A stretch of 64,000 nt of DNA from Pseudoalteromonas sp. H105 (GCF_001469215.1 NZ_LOFH01000004.1:124001-188000), one strand, 5' to 3'. Numbered from the stretch's first letter, positions 9,312 to 20,306 are shown. A program made the numbers and translations. Notes: a model not told the origin generated them from the letters alone.

Positions 9312-10043
9312 CTATGCTCTCGCTTCTAACATTAAGCGCTTCATATCACGTACCGCTTTATCTAAGCCATCAATCGCAGCACGCGCTATAATTGCATGCC
9401 CAATGTTTAGTTCATAAATATCTTTCATGGCAGCTATTGGCTTAACGTTATGATAATGAAGACCATGCCCTGCGTTTACCGTCATACCTAAACCTGCAGC
9501 ATACTCAACTCCTTGACGAATATGCTCCAACTCATTTTCCATGTCAGTGTCATTTCCAGCATCAGCATAAGCGCCTGTGTGAATTTCGACATAAGGAGCA
9601 CCACAGGCTTTGGCAGCATCTAATTGTGCTTTATCTGCATCGATAAATAATGAAACTTTGATACCGGCAGCAGTTAGTTTAGCTGTAGCAGCTTTAATTT
9701 TTTCAATATTGCCAACAACGTCTAAACCGCCTTCGGTAGTTAGTTCTTCACGCTTTTCAGGTACTAAACATACATATTCGGGCTTAACATCTAATGCGAT
9801 ATCGAGCATTTCATCGGTTACAGCAATTTCTAAATTCATACGTGTTTGAATTGTTTTAGCCATAACATACACATCGCGATCCTGTATGTGACGACGGTCT
9901 TCACGCAAATGAATTGTGATACCATCAGCCCCTGCATGCTCCGCAATGCCTGCAGCATGGGCTGGATCTGGGTAGCTCGTTCCGCGTGCTTGGCGTAAAG
10001 TTGCGATATGATCAACATTAATACCTAAAAGAATATCTTTCAT
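9312..10043 (-). CDS. pdxJ: Pyridoxine 5'-phosphate synthase
   Basis: PdxJ condenses 1-deoxyxylulose 5-phosphate with 3-amino-2-oxopropyl phosphate to form pyridoxine 5'-phosphate, the last ring-forming step of DXP-dependent vitamin B6 synthesis. The 243-aa TIM barrel begins with [17 protein letters not shown], carries [12 protein letters not shown] (about 43-54) and ends with the phosphate-binding stretch [10 protein letters not shown]. All are characteristic family motifs. It is the last gene of the lepA-lepB-rnc-era-recO-pdxJ series, 16 nt after recO, the order known from E. coli. Nothing is unusual about it. Confidence 0.97.
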   Translation of the reverse strand: MKDILLGINVDHIATLRQARGTSYPDPAHAAGIAEHAGADGITIHLREDRRHIQDRDVYVMAKTIQTRMNLEIAVTDEMLDIALDVKPEYVCLVPEKREELTTEGGLDVVGNIEKIKAATAKLTAAGIKVSLFIDADKAQLDAAKACGAPYVEIHTGAYADAGNDTDMENELEHIRQGVEYAAGLGMTVNAGHGLHYHNVKPIAAMKDIYELNIGHAIIARAAIDGLDKAVRDMKRLMLEARA

Positions 10044-10059
10044 TTTTTACCTATATAAA

Positions 10060-10746
10060 TTATTTAATAAAAAGCTCACGGCTTTTTAATGGTTTTTTAC
10101 CAAGCAATGGTTTCATTAAATGACGACTTAATTGTTTCGCCATATATAACACATCTGGCGCACTAAAGTCATGAGCTGAAATTGCTATTAGTTGGGCGCC
10201 TGTAAAACCATCTCCTTTTAATTCCTGAGCAACAAAACCATATTCTGCAAAGTAACTATACGTGTGTGCCACATCAATTGGATCGCCCGCAGCATCAAAA
10301 GCAAAATCAACGCCATAGCCTAGCAGTTCCAATAACTGAAACTCATAGGAGCGTAATACCGCTTGCAAGTTAGGGTGTTGATTTAATTGTTCTAGATGAG
10401 TTTTATATAGTTGATAAACATGATCAATTGGCTCATTAATTGGCACGATGCGGTTGGTAAGTTCATTTAAATAAAAACCACAATAAAGCTGGTCGCCTAC
10501 AAGAGGAGACTGAGAGCCATGCAACTCAAATCGTTGAATATATTTTAAATCGTGTTTACCACTATAGTTTACTAGCAGTGTTTGGAAGGGTTGTAGCTGA
10601 GCTTTATGCTTTGTTGCTTGGCGCCCACTTACTCGCGCTAACATTCGCAACTGACCAACGCCTTCTACCAGCATATCAAGCATTACTTGTGAGTCACTAA
10701 AAGGACGTCGGTGAAGTAAATATGCTGTATAGAAGTCGCTATCCAT
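10060..10746 (-). CDS. recO: DNA repair protein RecO
   Basis: RecO works with RecR (and RecF) to load RecA on SSB-coated single-stranded DNA in gap repair. The 228-aa product has the N-terminal OB-fold typified by YLLHRRPFSDSQVML (about 9-23) and a helical C-terminal domain. The zinc-binding cysteines found in many RecO proteins are not evident, as is usual in gammaproteobacteria. It lies 19 nt after era and 16 nt before pdxJ. Identification rests on the N-terminal motif, size and syntenic position. Confidence 0.94.
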   Translation of the reverse strand: MDSDFYTAYLLHRRPFSDSQVMLDMLVEGVGQLRMLARVSGRQATKHKAQLQPFQTLLVNYSGKHDLKYIQRFELHGSQSPLVGDQLYCGFYLNELTNRIVPINEPIDHVYQLYKTHLEQLNQHPNLQAVLRSYEFQLLELLGYGVDFAFDAAGDPIDVAHTYSYFAEYGFVAQELKGDGFTGAQLIAISAHDFSAPDVLYMAKQLSRHLMKPLLGKKPLKSRELFIK

Positions 10747-10765
10747 GGGCTATATTAGGCAAAAG

Positions 10766-11698
10766 TTAATCTTCACCATAACCTAAACTACGCAGGGCAC
10801 GTTCATCATCAGCCCAGCCTGATTTAACCTTAACCCAAAGCTCTAAAAATACTTTGTTATCCAGCATTTCTTCAAGATCTTTACGGGCTTCACGGCCAAT
10901 CACTTTTAACTTTTCGCCTTTGTTTCCGATTACCATACGCTTCTGTGTTTCACGCTCAACCAGAATAAGACCATTAATGTGCCAAATGCCATTTTCCTGC
11001 CATTTGAACTGCTCTATCTCAACAGTAACTGAATAAGGTAATTCTTCACCCATAAAACGCATGAGCTTCTCACGAATAACCTCTGCTGCCATAAAGCGCA
11101 TTGAACGGTCAGTAACATAATCATCAGGGAAATAAAACTCACAAGGTGGTAAGCGTTTCGTTACTTCATCTTTGATTAAGTTAATGTTTTTACCTTGTGT
11201 CGCTGATACTGGCATAATCGCAATAAAATCAAATTTCTCCCCTAGCCACTTCATATGCGGAAGCACTAAGTCACGATCTTTCACTTGATCAATTTTGTTA
11301 ATGACCAATAATACCGGTTTACCACTTTGGCTTACTTTATTAAGTACCATTTCATCATCAGCATTCCAATGAGTGCCTTCAACAACAAAGATAATTAACT
11401 CAACATCACCAATCGAGCTTGACGCTGCACGGTTCATTAAACGGTTAATTGCACGCTTTTCTTCAACGTGTAAACCTGGCGTATCAACATACACAGCTTG
11501 GTGCTTACCTTCTGTATGGATACCCATGATACGGTGGCGTGTGGTTTGTGGCTTTCGTGATGTAATACTCACTTTTTGCTCAATAATTTCATTGAGTAGT
11601 GTCGATTTACCTACATTTGGGCGGCCTACAATCGCAATCATTCCGCAAAAGGTATCAATTTCACCTTCGTGAGGCTGGATAAGTGTATCAAGATTCAT
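10766..11698 (-). CDS. era: GTPase Era, 16S rRNA-binding ribosome assembly factor
   Basis: Era binds the 3' end of 16S rRNA and checks 30S maturation. The GTPase domain has G1 GRPNVGKS at 25-32, G3 DTPG at 72-75 and G4 NKID at 134-137. A C-terminal KH domain follows, with the [17 protein letters not shown] loop near residue 265. At 310 aa it is slightly longer than E. coli Era because of about 10 extra N-terminal residues. Its start overlaps the end of rnc by 11 nt, indicating translational coupling between an RNase that processes rRNA and this assembly factor. Confidence 0.97.
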   Translation of the reverse strand: MNLDTLIQPHEGEIDTFCGMIAIVGRPNVGKSTLLNEIIEQKVSITSRKPQTTRHRIMGIHTEGKHQAVYVDTPGLHVEEKRAINRLMNRAASSSIGDVELIIFVVEGTHWNADDEMVLNKVSQSGKPVLLVINKIDQVKDRDLVLPHMKWLGEKFDFIAIMPVSATQGKNINLIKDEVTKRLPPCEFYFPDDYVTDRSMRFMAAEVIREKLMRFMGEELPYSVTVEIEQFKWQENGIWHINGLILVERETQKRMVIGNKGEKLKVIGREARKDLEEMLDNKVFLELWVKVKSGWADDERALRSLGYGED

Positions 11699-12365
11699 TT
11701 TTAAGTATCTTCAATGCTTTTTCAGCGGCTTTTTGTTCTGCTTTACGACGAGAACTACCTACTGAGATTATGCTATCCATTCCTTCAACAATACATTCAA
11801 CCGTGAATGTTTGATTATGCGCTTGGCCTTTGGTGTCAACAACCGTGTAGCCTGGTAAAGGTAACTTCCGTGCTTGTAAGTGCTCTTGCAGCAATGTTTT
11901 AGGATCTTTTTGGTTTAGGCCTGGTGATATTGCATCAAGTCTTGATTCATACCACTGCAAAATCAATTCGCCACACACATCGATACCAGAATCTAAAAAG
12001 ACTGCACCAATAATCGCTTCTACAGCATCTGCAAGTGTAGATTCACGTCGAAAACCACCACTTTTAAGTTCACCCGGGCCTAAACGTAAATAGTCACCTA
12101 AGCCAAATTCAAGACCAAACTCAGCCAGAGTTTGGCCACGCACTAAAGTAGAGCGCATACGGCTTAAATCACCTTCACGGGCTTTTGGGAATTTACCATA
12201 AAGCGCATTTGCAATAACAAAGCTTAAAATGGAATCACCTAAGAATTCCAAGCGTTCATTATGTTGCCCTTTATGACTACGATGGGTCATTGCCTGTTCA
12301 AGTAAACCCTGATCAGAAAATGTATACCCTATTTTGTTGTATAATTCTGTTACGTTTTTTTTCAT
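11688..12365 (-). CDS. rnc: Ribonuclease III
   Basis: RNase III cleaves double-stranded RNA, processing rRNA precursors and some mRNAs. The catalytic domain carries the signature ERLEFLGDS at 37-45, which includes the conserved Glu and Asp metal ligands. A second acidic site, [11 protein letters not shown], lies near residue 110. A double-stranded RNA-binding domain fills about 155-223. The length of 225 aa is typical. The gene follows lepB by 2 nt and overlaps era, as in the classical rnc operon. Confidence 0.97.
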   Translation of the reverse strand: MKKNVTELYNKIGYTFSDQGLLEQAMTHRSHKGQHNERLEFLGDSILSFVIANALYGKFPKAREGDLSRMRSTLVRGQTLAEFGLEFGLGDYLRLGPGELKSGGFRRESTLADAVEAIIGAVFLDSGIDVCGELILQWYESRLDAISPGLNQKDPKTLLQEHLQARKLPLPGYTVVDTKGQAHNQTFTVECIVEGMDSIISVGSSRRKAEQKAAEKALKILKNES

Positions 12366-12367
12366 TT

Positions 12368-13303
12368 TTACTGAATGTTACCTAGGCGTTCAAAACGAAC
12401 TCCAGTTGGAACCCAGCCTGGTAAAATGTCATCTGGGCCATTATCAAATTCAAAACTCATCCATATAAAGACAGCTTTACCCACCAAGTTTTCTTTTGGT
12501 ACAAAGCCCCATACACGACTATCTTGGCTATTGTCGCGATTATCACCCATCATAAAATAATGATCTGCCGGTACTACCCATTCATCTGAACGCGTACCCG
12601 GTTGTTGATAGTAGCGCCCTTTCATTTCAAGCGCTTCTGGGTTTATTAAAATATCATGATCTAATGTGGTTAAATTTTCATTTATACGCACTAAATCCAT
12701 AGAGCCTTGCTTAAATTCATCACGGTTAATGATTTCCATATCAATTTTGTTAAACTCATTACACATTAAATCGCCTTTTTGTGTTTGTCCTTGCTCACAA
12801 TTAGGCTGAATGTATAAGCGTTTATTTCGATATACAATTTTATCACCCGGTAAACCGATAGCGCGCTTAATATAGTCAATACGTTCATCTAGTGGGTATT
12901 TAAATACCACGATATCACCACGTTCAGGTTCACTAACATCAACTAGCTGAGTACGCCAAACGGGGTCTTTTACCCCATAGGAATACTTTTGTACCAAAAT
13001 AAAGTCACCAACAAGCAATGTTGGCATCATTGAACCTGATGGAATCTGAAACGGCTCAAACAAAAACGACCTAAATATCGTGATTGCTGCAATCATCGGG
13101 AAGATTGATTTTGCCGTTTCAATTATTGCCGGTTCTGGAGCGATTAATGCAACTGTTTCCTCATCTAATTCTCCGCCCGCAGAGTTACTCGCTAAGGCGA
13201 TACGCTCTTGTCTTTTTGGTGCAAAAATAAAGTGGTCAATTAACCAAATTAAGCCTGAACCTAAAGTTAAAAGCACTAAAAATATTGAAAAGTAACCAGC
13301 CAT
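12368..13303 (-). CDS. lepB: Signal peptidase I
   Basis: LepB removes signal peptides from exported preproteins at the periplasmic face of the inner membrane. Two N-terminal membrane helices (about 4-25 and 65-82) precede the catalytic domain. Ser91 in [10 protein letters not shown] and Lys146 in [11 protein letters not shown] form the Ser/Lys dyad, and the [11 protein letters not shown] box (about 253-263) completes the S26 fold. Cysteines in the 167-180 region resemble the insertion seen in E. coli LepB. It lies 25 nt after lepA and 2 nt before rnc. Confidence 0.97.
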   Translation of the reverse strand: MAGYFSIFLVLLTLGSGLIWLIDHFIFAPKRQERIALASNSAGGELDEETVALIAPEPAIIETAKSIFPMIAAITIFRSFLFEPFQIPSGSMMPTLLVGDFILVQKYSYGVKDPVWRTQLVDVSEPERGDIVVFKYPLDERIDYIKRAIGLPGDKIVYRNKRLYIQPNCEQGQTQKGDLMCNEFNKIDMEIINRDEFKQGSMDLVRINENLTTLDHDILINPEALEMKGRYYQQPGTRSDEWVVPADHYFMMGDNRDNSQDSRVWGFVPKENLVGKAVFIWMSFEFDNGPDDILPGWVPTGVRFERLGNIQ

Positions 13304-13328
13304 GCATTAATCCCTTTATCTACGAAAC

Positions 13329-15116
13329 CTATTTACCAACTTTAAGAATAGCTAAGAATGCATCTTGAGGTACTTCAACATTACCTAGTTGCTTCATTCG
13401 CTTTTTACCGTCTTTTTGTTTCTGAAGTAGTTTCTTCTTACGGCTCACGTCACCACCATAACATTTAGCAATTACATTTTTACGTAACTGTTTTACGGTG
13501 GTACGCGCAATCACATGCTGACCAATAGCAGCCTGAATTGCAATATCAAACATTTGACGAGGAATAAGCTCTTTAAGCGCATCAGCTAACTGACGGCCTC
13601 GTGATTGCGCACTATCTCTGTGAACAATTATTGCTAACGCATCAACGCGGTCACCATTGATAAGAATATCAACACGCACCATGTCTGATACTTGGAAGTG
13701 CTTGAAGTTGTAATCCAGTGATGCAAAGCCACGACTTGTTGATTTTAGTTTATCAAAAAAGTCCATGACCACTTCGGCCATAGGTAATTCATATGTTACT
13801 GCAACTTGCTTACCGTGATAGCTCATTTTCGTTTGCATGCCACGCTTATCAACACATAATGTAATAACGCTGCCTAGATATTCTTGAGGTACAAGTATAT
13901 TGGCTTCAACGACAGGCTCACGAATTTCTAAAATATCATTTACCGCAGGTAAATCTGACGGATTATCTATTTGCGTAGTACCTTCTTTCGTTACTACCTC
14001 ATAAATTACCGTCGGTGCAGTAGTAATTAGATCGATGTCATATTCACGCTCAAGACGCTCTTGAATAATTTCCATATGCAGCATTCCTAAGAAGCCACAA
14101 CGAAACCCAAAACCTAGTGCAGTAGAGTTCTCTGGCTCAAAGAATAGCGAGGCGTCATTAAGGCTTAACTTATTAAGCGCATCACGGAAAGATTCATACT
14201 CATCAGATGCAATTGGGAACATGCCCGCATACACCTGTGGTTTAATTTTTTGAAAACCGGGTAAACGAGCTGGAGCTGCATTTTTTTGATGCGTAATAGT
14301 ATCACCCACAGGCGCACCGTGTATTTCTTTAATACCCGCAATAACAAACCCTACTTCACCGGTTCTTAAAACACCCGTGTTAGTTTGTTTTGGCGTAAAT
14401 ATACCAACATGATCAGCAATGTGTACTTGCTCATTCGACATAATTTTAATTTTATCGCCACTGCGTAATTCACCATGCTTGATACGCACTAATGATACAA
14501 CGCCTTGGTATGGGTCAAACCATGAATCGATAATAAGCGCTTGTAAAGGTGCATCTTTGTCACCTTCTGGCGGCGGAACGTCCTTTACAATCATTTCTAA
14601 TACTTCGGCAATGCCCACACCGGTTTTGGCGCTGCACTGCACGGCGTCAAGCGCATCAATACCAATGATATCTTCAATCTCTTCAGCGACACGAAGAGGA
14701 TCAGCCTGTGGTAAATCGATTTTATTCAGTACTGGAATGACTTCTAAATCCATTTCAATCGCGGTGTAGCAGTTTGCTAATGTTTGTGCCTCTACGCCTT
14801 GACCAGCATCAACTACAAGCAACGCACCTTCACATGCTGCTAATGAACGTGATACCTCATAGGTAAAATCAACATGCCCTGGCGTGTCGATAAAGTTTAA
14901 TTGGTATGTGTCGCCATCATTGGCTGTATAATTTAGGGTTACACTTTGCGCTTTAATGGTAATACCACGCTCACGCTCAATGTCCATCGAATCCAATACT
15001 TGCTTTTGCATTTCACGGTCGGTTAAACCGCCACAAACTTGGATTAAACGATCAGAAAGGGTCGATTTACCGTGGTCAATATGGGCGATGATCGAAAAGT
15101 TACGGATATGCTTCAT
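13329..15116 (-). CDS. lepA: Elongation factor 4 (LepA) GTPase
   Basis: LepA is a ribosome-associated translational GTPase linked to back-translocation and, more recently, to initiation and 30S biogenesis. The 595-aa protein has the G1 segment AHIDHGKST at 11-19, G3 DTPGH near 76-80 and G4 NKID near 130-133, followed by EF-G-like domains and the LepA-specific C-terminal domain rich in Lys and Arg. It is nearly identical in length to E. coli LepA (599 aa). It heads the lepA-lepB-rnc-era-recO-pdxJ run and lies 68 nt after rseC, so it may also receive sigma-E-driven transcription. Confidence 0.97.
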   Translation of the reverse strand: MKHIRNFSIIAHIDHGKSTLSDRLIQVCGGLTDREMQKQVLDSMDIERERGITIKAQSVTLNYTANDGDTYQLNFIDTPGHVDFTYEVSRSLAACEGALLVVDAGQGVEAQTLANCYTAIEMDLEVIPVLNKIDLPQADPLRVAEEIEDIIGIDALDAVQCSAKTGVGIAEVLEMIVKDVPPPEGDKDAPLQALIIDSWFDPYQGVVSLVRIKHGELRSGDKIKIMSNEQVHIADHVGIFTPKQTNTGVLRTGEVGFVIAGIKEIHGAPVGDTITHQKNAAPARLPGFQKIKPQVYAGMFPIASDEYESFRDALNKLSLNDASLFFEPENSTALGFGFRCGFLGMLHMEIIQERLEREYDIDLITTAPTVIYEVVTKEGTTQIDNPSDLPAVNDILEIREPVVEANILVPQEYLGSVITLCVDKRGMQTKMSYHGKQVAVTYELPMAEVVMDFFDKLKSTSRGFASLDYNFKHFQVSDMVRVDILINGDRVDALAIIVHRDSAQSRGRQLADALKELIPRQMFDIAIQAAIGQHVIARTTVKQLRKNVIAKCYGGDVSRKKKLLQKQKDGKKRMKQLGNVEVPQDAFLAILKVGK

Positions 15117-15184
15117 AAACTGGATTCTAAACTTCTATTTAATGGAATAAGTGTATAAAGGCGCAATTTTACATTTAATTGGCC

Positions 15185-15634
15185 TCAATCACCATCTATT
15201 TGAGTTAAAGGAAGGCTAATTGGGTAAATTTTTATTACTTTTATATCATGCTTAAGGCTTTTAACACGACTTTTAGCTACTCCAAAGCCTGTAAAACCAC
15301 CGACTAGAGCAGCCAAAATCTGCACCCACTCAGCAGCATTGAATATTTCACTGGTAACAAATGCAAACAAGAGTCCCAAAAAAAGAGGGAGCATGTACAC
15401 TGCAAAGGCATGTTTAACCATGTGACTATCATCGAGTGCCAAAGTTACTTTCTGTCCGACTTCTACAGGGGTATCAAATTTGTAAGGGAATGTTTTTTTC
15501 GCCGTGCCAAAAAGCTTACCAAATATTTGTGAGCCGCACCGACCATTGCAACCTTCACAGGCCTTTTTTTGCTGGGCTTCTAAATAAGCGGTGGTGCCAC
15601 TAATGGACACCACGGTAAGCGTTTGTTCAATCAT
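15185..15634 (-). CDS. rseC: SoxR-reducing/sigma-E regulatory membrane protein RseC
   Basis: RseC (MucC family) is an inner-membrane protein of the rpoE operon with a modest positive effect on sigma-E; related proteins help keep SoxR reduced. The 149-aa product has a cytoplasmic N-terminal domain with clustered cysteines (CEGCNGRCG, about 28-36) and two transmembrane helices (about 75-95 and 103-120). The cysteine cluster is the family hallmark. It starts 6 nt after rseB. Confidence 0.92.
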   Translation of the reverse strand: MIEQTLTVVSISGTTAYLEAQQKKACEGCNGRCGSQIFGKLFGTAKKTFPYKFDTPVEVGQKVTLALDDSHMVKHAFAVYMLPLFLGLLFAFVTSEIFNAAEWVQILAALVGGFTGFGVAKSRVKSLKHDIKVIKIYPISLPLTQIDGD

Positions 15635-15640
15635 ATTGTC

Positions 15641-16597
15641 TTAGAGAGGCCTTGCAACTGATTCTGCAATCGCTTTGGCAGTTGTTGCTGGAATATTACC
15701 AACCACAGACACATCAAAACTGCCTGCATTATGAACATAAATGGTTGTAGCACCCGATGATAACGCACCGCTTGGTCTGCGCCCAGGTAAAGGTCGCTGA
15801 ACAAACACAGATACTTCAACAAACCCATCTGAATAAAGGTAGTAATCGGTTAATTCATTATTCAAGTCCAACTTGTGTCTGTCTGACTTTAGTAAACTAA
15901 AACCATCAGGTAGCCAACCAATTTGCCAATTATTACTCGCTGAATTTTGAATTTGCTGTGCTAATACATTACTCGGTAAAGGGGTTGGAAACTCTCTATT
16001 AAGCATTTCTAGTAACAGCGGTGCGGGTTCTTCTGTCACGCTGATGTGTGTTAATTGTAATTGCTCTAGCATGTCACCATTATGATTAACATAGGCTGAT
16101 TTTAAAATCAGTGATGACTCCGCATCAATCCAAAGCCAATAGTTAAATTTATGTTCATCTTTTGATTCAATGCGCACAAGTTGCGCTGGACGTCCTGCAA
16201 TACGCCCTTTACCACCGAGAACAAAATCGTACTCTTCATTAAGACGCTCTATATTTTTAAACAGTACTTCAGGGATTGGGCCTGCAATTGAATCTGTAGC
16301 AATCGAATATGGGGCGGATTGAGGTTCGAAATAGGTTACTTGATTATCGATTCTAATTATTTCAAGCCCAGCACCATTAAGTAAACTTAGATGCTCAAGC
16401 TCTGTATCACCTTGTTTTGCATGGAGCCAACGGTAGGGCTCCATTGACTTACCTTTAACAACCACGAATGATGCGTCAAAGTTACGGTTGTGTACTGCTT
16501 CAGCCATATTGAGCAAAAGCTCTTTTGCTGATGTTTCATCGCTCGCATATGTTGGGGCTAATAAAGCGAACGATAAAATAAAGGTAATGACTCTCAT
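15641..16597 (-). CDS. rseB: Sigma-E regulatory protein RseB
   Basis: RseB is the periplasmic sensor that binds RseA and shields it from DegS, and it responds to off-pathway lipopolysaccharide and lipoproteins. A signal peptide (about 1-19, cleavage after YAS) is followed by the LolA/LppX-like domain typical of the MucB/RseB family. Family-type segments are FVVVKGKSMEPYRWLH near residue 44 and the C-terminal GATTIYVHNAGSFDVSVVG. The length of 318 aa matches E. coli RseB. It lies 4 nt after rseA and 6 nt before rseC. Confidence 0.95.
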   Translation of the reverse strand: MRVITFILSFALLAPTYASDETSAKELLLNMAEAVHNRNFDASFVVVKGKSMEPYRWLHAKQGDTELEHLSLLNGAGLEIIRIDNQVTYFEPQSAPYSIATDSIAGPIPEVLFKNIERLNEEYDFVLGGKGRIAGRPAQLVRIESKDEHKFNYWLWIDAESSLILKSAYVNHNGDMLEQLQLTHISVTEEPAPLLLEMLNREFPTPLPSNVLAQQIQNSASNNWQIGWLPDGFSLLKSDRHKLDLNNELTDYYLYSDGFVEVSVFVQRPLPGRRPSGALSSGATTIYVHNAGSFDVSVVGNIPATTAKAIAESVARPL

Positions 16598-16601
16598 TTA
16601 A

Positions 16602-17207
16602 TTAATTTTTTTCCTCTTCGGCTTGCGCTTCAGTGTGAGCCTTTTCAAGTGAATATGCAACGCGAGCTTGGCGTTGATGCTCTAATACGAGCGCTCCGAT
16701 ACGTTGTTGTTGTAACTCACGAATACCCTTCTCTGCGTTTTCGATTGCAGGCTCAGACGAATAACTCACTGGTGATGCAATGCCTGTCAGCGGTGTACTT
16801 TGCAGCATTGGGATTTCATTCATTGGTGAGCTGTCACTTTGCGGTAAAGTTTGAACACCGACAATAGCAAACATGGCAACACTCGCAGCAATAGCAAGTT
16901 GTGCAACCGGCCTGCGCCAGTTGAAAGCCACAACATTATCACTACTCGAAGGAGCTATCTCAGCGTCTTGTTTTTGGCTAAAATCAGCATAAACAGGTTC
17001 ACTTTCAAGCGCTTGAGCTACGCTAGCGCTAATATCTATTACAAAGGCGTCATCTGACTCAGCACGCATCACATCGCCAATCAAAGCATATCGGCCTAAT
17101 GTTTCAGACTCTTTGGCTGCAATTTCCTGATCAGTTAAAAACTCTTCGCCGTCAAGTAACGCGGATAGGTCTTGATCATCCAGCTTGTTAACGTGTGCTT
17201 TTGTCAT
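16602..17207 (-). CDS. rseA: Anti-sigma-E factor RseA
   Basis: RseA holds sigma-E inactive at the inner membrane and is destroyed by DegS and RseP on envelope stress. The N-terminal cytoplasmic sigma-binding domain (about 5-90) includes LSALLDGE and LGRYALIGDVMRAE, characteristic of the RseA/MucA family. A single transmembrane helix (about 102-120) separates it from a short periplasmic tail that RseB would bind. It begins 2 nt after the rpoE stop, implying coupled synthesis in a balanced ratio. The protein is divergent in sequence but unmistakable in context. Confidence 0.93.
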   Translation of the reverse strand: MTKAHVNKLDDQDLSALLDGEEFLTDQEIAAKESETLGRYALIGDVMRAESDDAFVIDISASVAQALESEPVYADFSQKQDAEIAPSSSDNVVAFNWRRPVAQLAIAASVAMFAIVGVQTLPQSDSSPMNEIPMLQSTPLTGIASPVSYSSEPAIENAEKGIRELQQQRIGALVLEHQRQARVAYSLEKAHTEAQAEEEKN

Positions 17208-17209
17208 AT

Positions 17210-17791
17210 TTAAGACTCGCCTATTAATGGGTTTATTTTGTTATCAATTGCTTCCCGAGCACGAAAAATGCGCGAGCGCACCGTACCAACAGGGCAATCC
17301 ATTACCACAGCTATTTCTTCATAGCTCATCCCTTCGATTTCTCGCAAGGTGATCGCGGTTTTAAGATCTTCAGGCAAACTATCAATTGTGTTAAAAATTA
17401 CTGCACGAACTTCATCACTTAATAGTAAGTTTTCTGGAGATGCATTTGAGCGTAACGCATCAGCACCTTCATAAAATTCTGCATCCTCAGCATCGACATC
17501 ATTTGCTGGCGGTTTGCGGCCTTGAGCCACTAAATAATTTTTAGCACAATTAACTGCGATACGGTATAACCAAGTATAAAAAGCACTGTCTCCACGAAAG
17601 TTCGGAAGTGCACGATAAGCTTTAATAAATGCTTCTTGCGCAACATCAGCAATATCACCGTGATTTGATACATAACGCGATATCAATCCAGCTATTTTAT
17701 TCTGATACTTCTTTACTAATAAGTTGAAGGCATTCTTATCGCCTTGCTGAACTCTTTTAACCAGCGCTAAATCCAAATCCTGCTCGCTCAT
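17210..17791 (-). CDS. rpoE: RNA polymerase sigma factor RpoE (sigma-E)
   Basis: RpoE is the ECF sigma factor for envelope stress, directing expression of outer-membrane assembly factors, chaperones and proteases. Region 2 includes YVSNHGDIADVAQEAFIKAY (about 41-60) and region 4 ends with the helix-turn-helix EEIAVVMDCPVGTVRSRI. The 193-aa length is close to E. coli RpoE (191 aa). It heads rpoE-rseABC and is divergent from nadB, the usual gammaproteobacterial order. A sigma-E-type promoter lies about 60-90 bp upstream, which fits autoregulation. Confidence 0.97.
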   Translation of the reverse strand: MSEQDLDLALVKRVQQGDKNAFNLLVKKYQNKIAGLISRYVSNHGDIADVAQEAFIKAYRALPNFRGDSAFYTWLYRIAVNCAKNYLVAQGRKPPANDVDAEDAEFYEGADALRSNASPENLLLSDEVRAVIFNTIDSLPEDLKTAITLREIEGMSYEEIAVVMDCPVGTVRSRIFRAREAIDNKINPLIGES

Positions 17792-17857
17792 TCGAGCCGG
17801 TACTCCTATATCTAGTTATTACTTGTTATTCATATCTTAGTCATTGTTCACAAATAC

Positions 17858-17885
17858 TCTGACTGGTGGATGAATAAAAAGTTCA
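17858..17885 (-). promoter_or_regulatory. Sigma-E-type promoter driving rpoE
   Basis: On the minus strand, TGAACTT (17879-17885) is followed after 16 nt by TCAGA (17858-17862). This fits the sigma-E pattern of a GGAACTT-like -35 and TCnnA-like -10. It lies 67 nt before the rpoE ATG and would give the autoregulatory loop known for E. coli rpoE. Confidence 0.7.
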
Positions 17886-18057
17886 TTTAATATTATTTTT
17901 TTATAAATTAGCCCATAAATATGTAAGCGAGGACCGAAAATTACTAATTATGTCACTCCAAAATATGATACATATACGCTTATCACAATAATATTGATTG
18001 CTCGTACCAATTTCATAAATTAGTATCTCGGGCATTGTAACCGCAAAGACCACGGAC

Positions 18058-19668
18058 ATGAACCAAAATAAACACCACACCACAGATGTTGCTATTATTG
18101 GTAGCGGCGCAGCTGGACTTTCATTAGCCCTCTCTTTAGCTAATCATTGTAAAGTTACCGTTATTAGTAAAGGTGAGTTAAAAGAAGGTTCAACACTTTA
18201 CGCGCAAGGGGGTATTGCTGCCGTCTTTGACAAAAAAAATGACAGTATTGAATCGCATGTTCAAGATACACTGGATGCCGGTGGTGGTTTATGTGACCGC
18301 GAAGTAGTGCATTACACTGCAAGTAATGCTCAAGATTGCTTGCAGTGGCTTATTGAGCAAGGTGTTCCATTTGACATGGAGTTTGACAGCCAAGGAAAAG
18401 AACGCTTTCACTTAACTCGTGAAGGAGGGCATAGCCACCGACGTATTTTGCATGCTGCAGATGCCACAGGCCGTGCCGTACAAACAACGCTAATAAGCCA
18501 AGTTCAAATCCACCCTAATATAACATTGCTTGAGCAATACAATGCCATTGATTTAATTGGCGATAAAAAACTTGGTCAACAAGGTCAGCATATCCACGGT
18601 ATTTATATGTGGAATAGACAAGCAAAACGTGTTGAAACTGTGTCAGCAAAGTTTGTCGCTTTAGCCACTGGCGGAGCAAGCAAAGTGTACCTTTATACGT
18701 CCAATCCAGATGTATCCAGTGGTGATGGTATTGCGATGGCATGGCGTGCGGGGTGCCGCGTTGCCAATATGGAATTTAACCAGTTCCACCCAACAAGCCT
18801 TTATCACCCAGAATTACAAAACTTCTTAATCACTGAGGCGATGCGCGGCGAAGGCGCCTATTTAAAACGCCCTGATGGCACACGCTTCATGAAAGATTTT
18901 GATGAGCGTGAAGAGCTAGCCCCACGTGACATTGTCGCGCGTGCAATTGATTTTGAAATGAAGCGTCTTGGTGCTAACTGTGTTTACTTAGACATTAGCC
19001 ATAAAGAAAAGAACTTTATCATTGAGCACTTCCCTACTATTTATGCAAAATGCTTAAGTGTTGGGTTAGACATCACCAAAGAGCCAATCCCGGTTGTACC
19101 TGCCGCACATTACACTTGCGGTGGCGTTATGACTGATTTTAATGGCAAAACAGATCTCGACAATTTATACGCTATTGGCGAAGTAGCTTACACTGGTTTG
19201 CATGGTGCCAACCGCATGGCAAGTAACTCGTTACTTGAATGCATTGTTTTTGCTCATGCAGCAGCCAAAGACATTCTTGCAAAAATTAATCAAAGTCCAA
19301 ACCAGCAAGCATTACCAGCTTGGGATGAAAGCAGAGTCACAAACTCTGATGAAGAAGTTGTGATCACGCATAACTGGCATGAATTAAGACTTTTTATGTG
19401 GGATTATGTTGGTATTGTGCGTTCAACAAAACGGTTAGAACGTGCGCTTCATCGTGTTGAATTATTGCAGCAAGAGATTCTTGAATATTATGCAAACTTC
19501 AGAGTCTCAAATGACTTACTGGAGCTGCGTAATTTAGTGCAAGTTGCCGAACTCATTATTCGCAGTGCAATGCAACGAAAAGAAAGCCGCGGCCTTCACT
19601 ACACTATTGATTACCCTGAAGTAGACAGCGACCCTTCACCGACTATTTTGACACCACCCCATCCGTAG
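18058..19668 (+). CDS. nadB: L-aspartate oxidase
   Basis: NadB oxidises L-aspartate to iminoaspartate, the first step of de novo NAD synthesis, and can use oxygen or fumarate as acceptor. The FAD-binding Rossmann motif GSGAAG is at 15-20. [21 protein letters not shown] and the capping-domain PAAHYTCGG are typical of the fumarate reductase/aspartate oxidase family, and the 536-aa length matches. It is divergent from rpoE, as in E. coli. Its last 26 bp overlap the 3' end of ygfX on the other strand. Confidence 0.96.
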   Translation: MNQNKHHTTDVAIIGSGAAGLSLALSLANHCKVTVISKGELKEGSTLYAQGGIAAVFDKKNDSIESHVQDTLDAGGGLCDREVVHYTASNAQDCLQWLIEQGVPFDMEFDSQGKERFHLTREGGHSHRRILHAADATGRAVQTTLISQVQIHPNITLLEQYNAIDLIGDKKLGQQGQHIHGIYMWNRQAKRVETVSAKFVALATGGASKVYLYTSNPDVSSGDGIAMAWRAGCRVANMEFNQFHPTSLYHPELQNFLITEAMRGEGAYLKRPDGTRFMKDFDEREELAPRDIVARAIDFEMKRLGANCVYLDISHKEKNFIIEHFPTIYAKCLSVGLDITKEPIPVVPAAHYTCGGVMTDFNGKTDLDNLYAIGEVAYTGLHGANRMASNSLLECIVFAHAAAKDILAKINQSPNQQALPAWDESRVTNSDEEVVITHNWHELRLFMWDYVGIVRSTKRLERALHRVELLQQEILEYYANFRVSNDLLELRNLVQVAELIIRSAMQRKESRGLHYTIDYPEVDSDPSPTILTPPHP

Positions 19669-20062
19669 TATTAGCCAAAACAGCACGTTTAAGACGGGTA
19701 AAGCTTTGCTCGTCGCACCCATTAGCGTTAATAATTAACCAATGGGTGCGACCTAACCCAACAATGTTTAACCAAACGCTATGCTGATATGCTCGGCTTT
19801 TACAGCCTATTTTGCCTATGATTTCTTTTTCTAAATTAACAAAGTGGCAGTGCGGACAATCAACAATCAACGTGCCTTGAACCGGATGATGTTGTTTGTA
19901 CCATCGCCAACAGCGTAAACCGATTAGCAGGCTTAAAAGTAAGGTCGATACTTGAGTAAATAACGTTGTTAAAAAGGCACAAAAGCAAAACGCAAATAAA
20001 CCAAAACAGACCACAAACGGTTTATGGTCTGCTTTGTTATTTATAACGCAAAACCTATACAC
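19643..20062 (-). CDS. ygfX: YgfX-family membrane protein
   Basis: YgfX (CptA) is a small inner-membrane protein that accompanies sdhE. In E. coli it has been proposed as a toxin affecting cell shape and as a partner of SdhE, and its role is not settled. The 139-aa product has hydrophobic segments at about 15-50 and a C-terminal soluble part containing [11 protein letters not shown]. Cysteines are frequent (Cys4, 19, 26, 28, 51, 69, 72). Its start overlaps sdhE by 8 nt, indicating coupling, and its end runs 26 bp into the convergent nadB gene. Confidence 0.82.
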   Translation of the reverse strand: MYRFCVINNKADHKPFVVCFGLFAFCFCAFLTTLFTQVSTLLLSLLIGLRCWRWYKQHHPVQGTLIVDCPHCHFVNLEKEIIGKIGCKSRAYQHSVWLNIVGLGRTHWLIINANGCDEQSFTRLKRAVLANTTDGVVSK

Positions 20063-20306
20063 GAACTCGATTTAGGATAAGTTTTACCATTTCATTGAGC
20101 TCAGTGTCTTTACACTCTTGGTGGCCCATAAACCAAGCAAATAAATCAGGATCATCCGCTTCCAGTAAACGTTGAAAAACAGCTTGCTGCTGCTTTGACA
20201 ATGAATCAAAAGCTTCTTCAACAAATGGCATAAACAAGACATCAAGCTCTAACATTCCACGACGACAAGCCCAACGAATACGTGCTTTACTATGAATTTC
20301 TGTCAT
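20055..20306 (-). CDS. sdhE: Succinate dehydrogenase flavinylation factor SdhE
   Basis: SdhE promotes covalent attachment of FAD to the SdhA and FrdA flavoproteins. The 83-aa helical protein shows the required RGxxE motif as RRGMLELD (Arg16, Gly17, Glu20) and the later LLEADDPDLFAWFMG stretch typical of the family. A GAGG sequence lies about 8 nt before the ATG. It overlaps ygfX by 8 nt. It is an older annotation synonym of YgfY/CptB, for which an antitoxin role was once suggested; the flavinylation role is better supported. Confidence 0.93.
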   Translation of the reverse strand: MTEIHSKARIRWACRRGMLELDVLFMPFVEEAFDSLSKQQQAVFQRLLEADDPDLFAWFMGHQECKDTELNEMVKLILNRVRV

